From Haliotis asinina (lineage: Eukaryota > Mollusca > Gastropoda > Lepetellida > Haliotidae), in contig NC_090295.1 in the NCBI RefSeq assembly GCF_037392515.1, positions 18,554,001 through 18,618,000 on the forward strand: DNA of 64,000 nt, read 5' to 3'. Positions 56,838-64,000 of this stretch are shown here, in pieces. Under the pieces are notes generated by a model that made no database searches, was not told the origin of the DNA, and saw only the letters and a list, made by a program, of their open reading frames with translations. The stretch's first letter is position 1, and each line of letters opens with the position of its first letter. Position numbers and translations under genes: made by a program.

Positions 56838-58732
56838 CTTGTTGAGGACCTGGATCTACAGAAGAACTCTTCTTTTCTGGCGTATTATTTCATTCCTAGA
56901 TTCTAAAACGTAAAATTCAACATATGCACTTCTAATGAGTTTCCCACATGGCACCCATCTGGGAATCGTACCAGGACCTTCCTTCCATGACAGTAGTCAT
57001 GACACACAGTTATACATGATTGACAACCCTGTCATATATCCTCATTACTGCTTGACATGGCTTATATTTAAAATCCAGATTCTAACGATCCCGGTTTGCA
57101 GAAAATTGGTTACCCGCGGTCCTGGGTGCCGTTGTACTAAACAACATTAGCGCTTTGGGTATGTTAAGTCTATGTTAAGATATGGGACTTTGTTGATGCA
57201 TATCAAACTATACGTATTCTGATTCCGGGTCTCGATACTCATGATATCTCTCACTGGGTTGTCTGGTCGAGGCCCAATAATGTATAGACTATCTCAGATT
57301 ATCGCGCCATCATAGTTATGAGCAGATCGCTGCAATACAAACAACAAAACGAACAAAATATCTATTCAAACAGCGTTGTTTTGGAACATGTAGGGCCATC
57401 TTTGTCCGAGTTTCTCCAACTGTCCGCTCAGTGTCGATAAAGATATCCATTTATCTGAAAATATTATGAATCAAGTTGTCAAAAATTGAAAAAGGTCTCA
57501 GAGAAAACTACGAGAATGACTGTAAAGGAAAAATGTTCTTCAATGTTCAAACATATCAAATGAAAATAAAGTTCTTTATATGGCTGTCGATCTTAAGGGG
57601 TGGTGGTGAGGAGTTCGTCGCGTACCCTACGTTTTGTCATTTTATGGTTACGGTGTTATATCTATCCTTCGTCTCACATTCTCTTTATCGAAATCACAAT
57701 GCTACGTATATTTTAGGTATCGTTTTTTCGAACTAACATTTTTACAAAGGTTCAGACATGCAGTGAATATGCAGAATTTCCTAAATCAGGCCTGCCTTTT
57801 GCAGACTTTCCACAATCCCTCGGTATACGCTTTTTATGGAATTTGGAGTCAGTTTCTAAACACATGTATCAGTTTACATAACTCTATAATCTGAAAAACA
57901 TGAAGGGGCTCTATGTATCAGACCCGCGTTATCGCTTTCGGCCTCGATTCGTAGTTTATGCGCATTCTACAGGTAAATGTATCTCCCTACTCCCAAGATA
58001 TGTGCTGAGTATATGACAACATATAACAGAACAATGATACATAAACAGACCTGTCTTTATAGGGAGACGACATACCTGTGTACATGCAACTTGTCGCCAT
58101 TTGCATGGAAAGGAAAACAACCTCGTTTTCACAGCGTAACCTTTGCTGGCTGTACAATAGAGTGGTTGATCGAGTGCGGCTGTTGTATTCTCCATACTGT
58201 GAAGGCGGTGCACCGAAGTTTGTTAACACGTCTCCCGGTTAAGCCCCTCTGTAATTTGCAGGGTTGATATATCGTTGTTTCCAATTTTGCACGACCGTCG
58301 TTAAAAACTTTAGGTGGGAATATGATTTAACATAACGAAAACCGCAGATCGTAAACCGGAAAAACAACAAATGAAAACTAAAGATAACTTTCATGTTTTA
58401 ACAAGTGTTCTTACATTCCAACAGGAATATAACTGATGATGTGATAATACTTTCTAGTTAGAGAAATAAATGCCACAGTGCATACTGAGTGCTTTGTATC
58501 GAGTTCTCTGCTAAGTATGACCAATCCTAGGGTTGATTCGAATCTGAATTTCAACCAAGTGATGAAACGTGTTTGATTGCGATATTTGCAAACAAAATGT
58601 TTCTTAAACAAAATTTTATTATCACCACTGTGTTTGCTAACTGTGCTTTTATTGTGTGATATTATTCTACCAAAGTGATCAAGTTATTAAGTACAAATTA
58701 CTGCAATGTGAGCATGGCTTAATTGGCTGGTT

Positions 58733-59152
58733 GACGTTTAAAGCCACACTCAGTATTATGGCGGCGGAATGTAAATACATGTAATCGAGTCTGGATGAGA
58801 CAATGTTATGGCATTTATTGTCTGGGACAAACAATGTTTTGTTTATGGCAGTCTGTACATAAACGAGTTTGGATCAGACGTTCCACTCTGTGTGTGTGTG
58901 TGCGCGCGCGCGTGTGTGTATGTGTGTGTGTGTGGGGGGGGGGGGGTCTCCGGCGTGACAAATTTGTCTGATTTGACTTGTGTGAGTGAGTTTAGTGTTA
59001 TGTCACACTCAGCAATAATCCAGCTATATGGCGGCTGTCTGGAAATGAACGAGTTTGGATCAGAGAGTCCACTGATCAACTGCATGAGCATCAAGCTACG
59101 CAACCAAATCAGCAAGCCTGATTTTCCGATCCCTATAGTCGACGCTTGCAAG
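58733..59152 (+). repeat. SINE family A fragments and GT/CG/G tract, unit 2
   Basis: Counterpart of 28951-29375. The GT and G runs (about 58888-58946) are shorter than in unit 1, and the second SINE fragment has two extra bases (CAGAGAGTCC for CAGAGTCC). Confidence 0.65.
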
Positions 59153-60113
59153 AAGCATGAAGGCCAAGTTTCTGAAGACCAGGATTTTCGATGGTGAGGG
59201 TATATTTTTTCGCCGAAGTGATGGTAATGTTTTCTTGCTCTAAGTTGAAAAATTCATGAGCATCGATATGCACAAATGGGATACGATGGCATACGTCAAG
59301 AACGTCACAGAGCCCGACCACCCGATCCCGTTATTCACCCCTCACGACAAGCGTGGGTGAAACTGACTTGTATGGATGGAGATTGTTTGTTTCTCCAGTT
59401 GCAAATCTTATGGACACCTAACATTTAGAAATAACGACACTGAAAGACATTTATATTTCTACAACCATTTGAGCTTCATCTGATATTCCTGAAAACTAAA
59501 AACGACAATTTCATCACACACTTTATGCTTGTTCAAGCATGCACTACTATGGTTTCAACATAGAAAACAATAAATATTCTAACGATCTCTTTTGAAATAC
59601 CTTAATAACACGCGACATCTACATCAACAGCCCCATTAACTCAATTCATAGCCAAGATCAAATTCGATTTATGAAATCAAAATTTCTTCATAGATATGAC
59701 AGACCAGGAAATAGCCGTAAGCGAAAAGTCATCGTCTTACAATAAACAGCAGTCACGCTGAAGTTTCGAAATTCTTAACGTGACATTAATTTTATGACAT
59801 TTGCTACAAGCTGGTGTTATTGAGGAGCATCTTGAGGGCTCAACAAATAATGATTGAAAACGACATCACACAGATGCCATGAATAATTCGAAATATAACG
59901 GAAGAAGCTTAAACTGTCGATTTGCCTGAAAGCATAGATGTCAGTGCAATTGACAATTCTTTTAAAAAAATGATCTCGAAGGCATTGTTCATTAAAACTG
60001 AAATCAGCCTCTTTTATTTCGTTTATCATCAGATATAGCCACTCTGCAAAGGCACGGTGTGGAAACATCGTGTACATATCAATCATACGATATTCTGAAA
60101 GTCTTTAACAGGA

Positions 60114-60425
60114 ACAGGGGCGCTGGGGTAGTCTTGTAATTAAAGCGTTCGCTCGTCACGCCGAAGGTTCGATTCCCCACATGGGTACAATGTGTCAAGC
60201 CCATTTCTGGTGTTTTCCCCCGCTTTGATATTGCTGGAAACTATTTCTAGTGAGTGAGAGAGGCAGTGACTGAGATTTGTTTTACGCTGCTTTTAGCAAT
60301 ATTCAAATAATTTCACGTCCGCAGGCGCCAGAAAATGGTTTTACACATTGTACACGTGTGGGGGATATCAGACCCGGGGCTTCGGTGTGGTGAAAGCCTT
60401 TAAACACCCGGCTACCCCACCGCCC
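60114..60425. repeat. Tail-to-tail SINE family B pair, unit 2
   Basis: Counterparts of 30337-30480 (plus, with the GGTTCGATTCC B-box) and 30478-30648 (minus). Confidence 0.7.
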
Positions 60426-61605
60426 CCGTCACTGTGTGAAATGGATAGACAGTCAGGCACATCAAAGATGTGAGAGTGAAATATGAATGCCGAAGGTATA
60501 TTTCCTAGGGAGCTGAGAACGGCAACTAAAATATACAGCGTTTGAAACTTTCTTTATAAAAGTGTCAAGCATATGTAATATTGTTTGTAGGGTTTGCAAA
60601 ACGTTTCAGGATGTTAAACATGTGAGATATCAACCCCGCGACGAGCGAACGCTAGGGTACACCAAAACACACGGTTTTAGGATAATGTGGGCATAAAAAA
60701 CGGCCACGAATGTTGGGTCGTCACGTGGCAGGCTCGTTTGCATGTTTTGTAATACTCCTGCACCAGATTGAACAATTCATGACTTGTTTCCTGATTAAAA
60801 ATATTTGGGGAAGCCGTTGCAGTATAGAAAGTCAGTGCACCATGTTTACCGTAAGCGGCTATTAAAAAGTAACAAAGATGTCATCTTGTTGGGTGTATGC
60901 CGACGGAATGATATCGCTTCAGGCTATCAACCACCGGGTTTCATCTCTCAGACTACCACGATGGGTATTGAATAATGTTAATTTATTCAAAAATCATTCA
61001 CTGGTTACTCGTCTGTAATAATTTGGTGCAAAATAACAAAGAAAAACTTACAAAGAGATTTCAAACAGGTACTTAAAGTACCTAATGTCTCTTGAAATTA
61101 ATTGTTATATATTTTTGTTTGTGAAGAAAGCGAATGTTTAACAGATCTAAGAAGAAACAACAAAGAGTGAATGCATTTTTTGTTTGTTAAACCTGAACTT
61201 ACAATAAGTGTACAGTTTCCAAAACATTTTTTCATTGATCAAAACCGTGATCTATCAGCGGCTGATATTCTTCAAAGGAAGAATCTTGTTAGTGAGAGAT
61301 AAAAAAACGCCTCTCAGTTTGGTAAGTTGACACACAAAAAAACTATAGAACATCAGGGATATGTAATTCTTTTTTGTGTCACAGTCCTAATCAGTGTCAC
61401 AGTAACCTGAAAAAAACTGTTGTCAACTTGATGTTATCTGTTATAAATTTCAGTTTAGATGATAATGTACTTTTTAGGTGACATAATCGCACCTTCTTTG
61501 ATGGGCAATTTTACACGTTGTGGTGATGACGAATGATGTTATTTTACGGATACACACATAAAGATGACTTGTGTACATCCACTAAATTATCATTCCACAT
61601 ATTTC

Positions 61606-61773
61606 TAGTGAGTGAGTTTGGTTTTACGCCGCTTTTAGGAATATTCCAGGAATATAACGGCAGGGGACACAGGAAATGGGTTTTCACACATTGTACCCAT
61701 GTAGGGAATCGAACCCGGGTCTACGGCGAGATGAGCGAACGCTTTAACCACTACGATACTCCACTGCCCCGAC
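61606..61773 (-). repeat. SINE family B, unit 2
   Basis: Counterpart of 31829-31996, apparently unchanged. Confidence 0.8.
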
Positions 61774-62049
61774 GTATTTTTAATTAAACACGGTCTGACA
61801 ATATGATTCATTGAATAATTGTTATACGTGCACAATTCCGGAATGATGTGATTAATTGAATGCAGATTTATGTAACCTTGAATGCAAATTTGATGACGCG
61901 TGAGAAGACTTGCAGGATCACGTAATATGTTTCAAATCGATATCGATCAGTGACACTAGTAGGTAATAAGTAATCTGCCATACACATACAATAGCATTCG
62001 TCATACCCACACAAAAGAATTCCTCACCCAAACAAAGGCATTCCTTAGC

Positions 62050-62219
62050 AGGACAAAAGAAATTCCTAAGGAGCATAGTGCAGGACAAAAGAAATTCCAA
62101 AGGAGCATAGTGCAGGACAAAAGAAATTCCTAAGGAGCATAGTGCACGGCAAAAGAAATTCCTAAGGAGCATAGTGCAGGACAAAAGAAATTCCTAAGGA
62201 GCATAGTGCACGGCAAAAG
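62050..62219. repeat. 32-bp minisatellite, unit 2
   Basis: Five units in the same order as at 32273-32442. The repeat number has not changed between the copies. Confidence 0.85.
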
Positions 62220-63166
62220 ATTTGTTTACTAGAACAGTGAGGTAAATTCAGCTTTAATCATTCAGTTTGTTTTACACTCCTACTCATGCTTATTTATGCA
62301 CAGTCAAGTGCATTCACACTTCATGCTGTCATCACATGCCTTCATAACGTATATCATTTAGTTCGTTCAACTGTGCTAAATATACTCACATGTCATAGTC
62401 TGGTTGTTGCGTAAATACATCCATGTTATCTATGACGCTACTCATATTTACCTTTATACTCACACAGTTCTAATAGCTACTCTTCTTGTCAGGTTGTTTT
62501 ATTACACCACTGCTAATAAAGTTTTCTGCGGAGTTTGATAATATCATGTCACGCTTTTAACAATAAAGCATGACTGACGAAAAACTTTTACAAAGCAAGT
62601 TTATCACGATTTTTTATTTACTTAATTAAGTGTTAAAATCAACACATTACAGTCTCCTGACCGCTATGCCCACATCGTGTTATTACATGTTTACATATCG
62701 TTGTAATATAGGTCGTCTTTAACATGAGAGTGTACCGAATATCGTCATAAATGTCCTACATGCTCGCATACAAAGAATGTTTAACCAAAGCATGTATTAT
62801 TTGACATCATGTTTGTGGTTGAATTAGTTGTAATCTCATGACGAAGGAAATTTTTCACAGCATGTTTATAATCACGATTTTTAAGTTAGTAAATGAAGAT
62901 CGTGACGGGTAGCAAACAATTATTTAAGGTTTTATTCAAGGCTTAAAATCTCGACTGCCCACAACTTTTTATATTTATCTATGATATCAGTAAAAAGTCA
63001 TCGCACAAAATGTTGCGAAATTACAATAAAGCAGGTAGCACGAGTTGTAAATTTATATTGAAATTATGCTGACGTGCTGGTTCAAAAAATAGATTTTGCA
63101 AATTCACTTTATGCTATATAAAGAAATGTAGACCAGAAATTCTCTACCATTTGCTTCTCTTATACT

Positions 63167-63550
63167 ATGGCTAGTCATTTTTTTATCGACGATCGTCTTG
63201 GTTTCGTTCTTCAGAATTCAGCTTCACAGAGACATATAATGTGTAACACGGTAAAACAACAATTGAAGAAATTGTTAGTGTATTTATTAGAAATTTTAAA
63301 GTCATACGAACGATTTCAAATTTCAGGTACAAATATCAGTTCATCTCAGTACGATTTACATACCTGTTTCACACAAAACTGTGACTTGTTGTTCAGGTTC
63401 GATTTAGAAAGTAAAGTGCTTTTTATTACAAGTGGTGTTTCTGGAAATCAATTTGCTTTTTCCTACAACGGAATCAAGCTTATTGTTGAAACGTTGATCA
63501 TGGAAGAGGCAGAGTTGGAGATCGAAACATTTAAACAGCAGTTTCCTTGA
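63167..63550 (+). CDS. Unrecognised 127-residue protein, unit 2 copy
   Basis: Same protein, residue for residue, as at 33390-33773, with the same TATATAAAG 44 nt upstream (63115-63123) and the same strong donor right after the stop. If unit 2 continues as unit 1 does, the mucin-like gene, polymerase and virion module should follow beyond the window. Function not recognised. Confidence 0.55.
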   Translation: MASHFFIDDRLGFVLQNSASQRHIMCNTVKQQLKKLLVYLLEILKSYERFQISGTNISSSQYDLHTCFTQNCDLLFRFDLESKVLFITSGVSGNQFAFSYNGIKLIVETLIMEEAELEIETFKQQFP

Positions 63551-64000
63551 AGGTAAGTGAATTTTAATTCCACTAGATCAAATTTAACATACACTCTTTA
63601 CTCTGTTCGTTCAAAGTTTTATTCAAAACCCAAACTTAATTCGTTCATAGTTACCTTGTGAAATAATATTGTATTACTCATCAGTTTAATTGTTATCAGA
63701 TTCTGTCAAGATATCATTTATCTTGTCAGCGTGTTATGAGCGGTGAACGACCGAGGGTAGTTACCAGGTCAAATTTATCTCGTTGTTTGCTCATATGAGT
63801 GACGTATAAAGTGTTTATAGAGTCAACTTGGCAAAGCTATGTGATATTTCTGTCATTTGGAATCAATGTGGAACACAGTTCCTGTCTTACGCTCACTGTG
63901 TTACAATAACACGCGTAATGCATGGCACAGGTTGCTATTTCTTGTACTTTGATGTAGCCGACCTATGGTTCACACCTTTGATCTTTGTCCGTTGGCGAGC
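63551..64000. other. Intronic or intergenic, window end
   Basis: Matches 33774-34223 with very few changes. No gene seen. Confidence 0.45.

Larger units (their letters stand above)
47140..64000. repeat. Duplication unit 2 (partial, continues past the window)
   Basis: Direct repeat of 17394-34223. It begins mid-way through the left arm of the palindrome. Local offsets drift between about 29,742 and 29,782 bp because of indels: shorter GT and G runs, an 8-bp change near 53838, about 64 extra bp near 54241 and a changed segment near 55299. It contains no part of the virion module, which would follow beyond 64000. Confidence 0.92.

Overview
The window is animal nuclear DNA, most likely from a gastropod mollusc and possibly an abalone. 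It is AT-rich and intron-bearing, full of microsatellites and minisatellites, and studded with two families of short interspersed repeats that begin GTGAGTGAGTTTAGTTTTACGCCGC. I recall that phrase as typical of Haliotis-like genomes, but I could not check it. I recognise no ordinary cellular gene with confidence.

The centre (about 36.0 to 47.1 kb, perhaps from 33.3 kb) is a Polinton/adintovirus-like endogenous DNA virus element. On the plus strand lies a protein-primed family B DNA polymerase with N-terminal zinc fingers and an internal endonuclease VII-like Cys/His segment. Two roughly compensating frameshifts break its reading frame. Convergent to it, on the minus strand, lies the virion module: a basic virion-like protein, a double jelly-roll major capsid protein, an adenain-like cysteine protease, an FtsK/HerA-type packaging ATPase, a single-BIR-domain protein, an unrecognised acidic protein, and two small proteins that resemble a conserved pair in Polinton-like elements. 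Several of these genes have a TATA box about 60 nt upstream of the start, and AATAAA signals close two minus-strand units. Left of the polymerase are a divergent gene for a PC4-like single-strand DNA-binding protein (minus), a spliced mucin-like membrane glycoprotein gene (plus), and a compact 127-residue gene (plus). These three may belong to the element. No integrase or penton gene was found.

The element sits in a nearly identical direct duplication. Bases 47140-64000 repeat 17394-34223 at an offset of about 29.75 kb. Copy two begins abruptly inside a roughly 190-bp palindrome (intact at 17341-17530). The junction cuts off the element's right end, so its right terminal repeat, and perhaps an integrase, would lie beyond the window. 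The duplication is either a recent tandem event or two haplotypes assembled in series.

The left third (1-12.9 kb) is an older, more diverged tandem duplication of about 6-7 kb per copy. One copy carries a TTAA-flanked transposon of 1274 bp. The other carries a solo LTR of 659 bp. Each copy preserves the empty site for the other's insertion. From 13 to 17 kb the sequence is non-coding apart from a 42-bp minisatellite. From 17.4 to 33.3 kb (and again from 47.1 to 63.1 kb) it is repeat-rich intergenic DNA with SINEs, a solo LTR, a foldback-like element built on a CTACGTAG array, and a 32-bp minisatellite.
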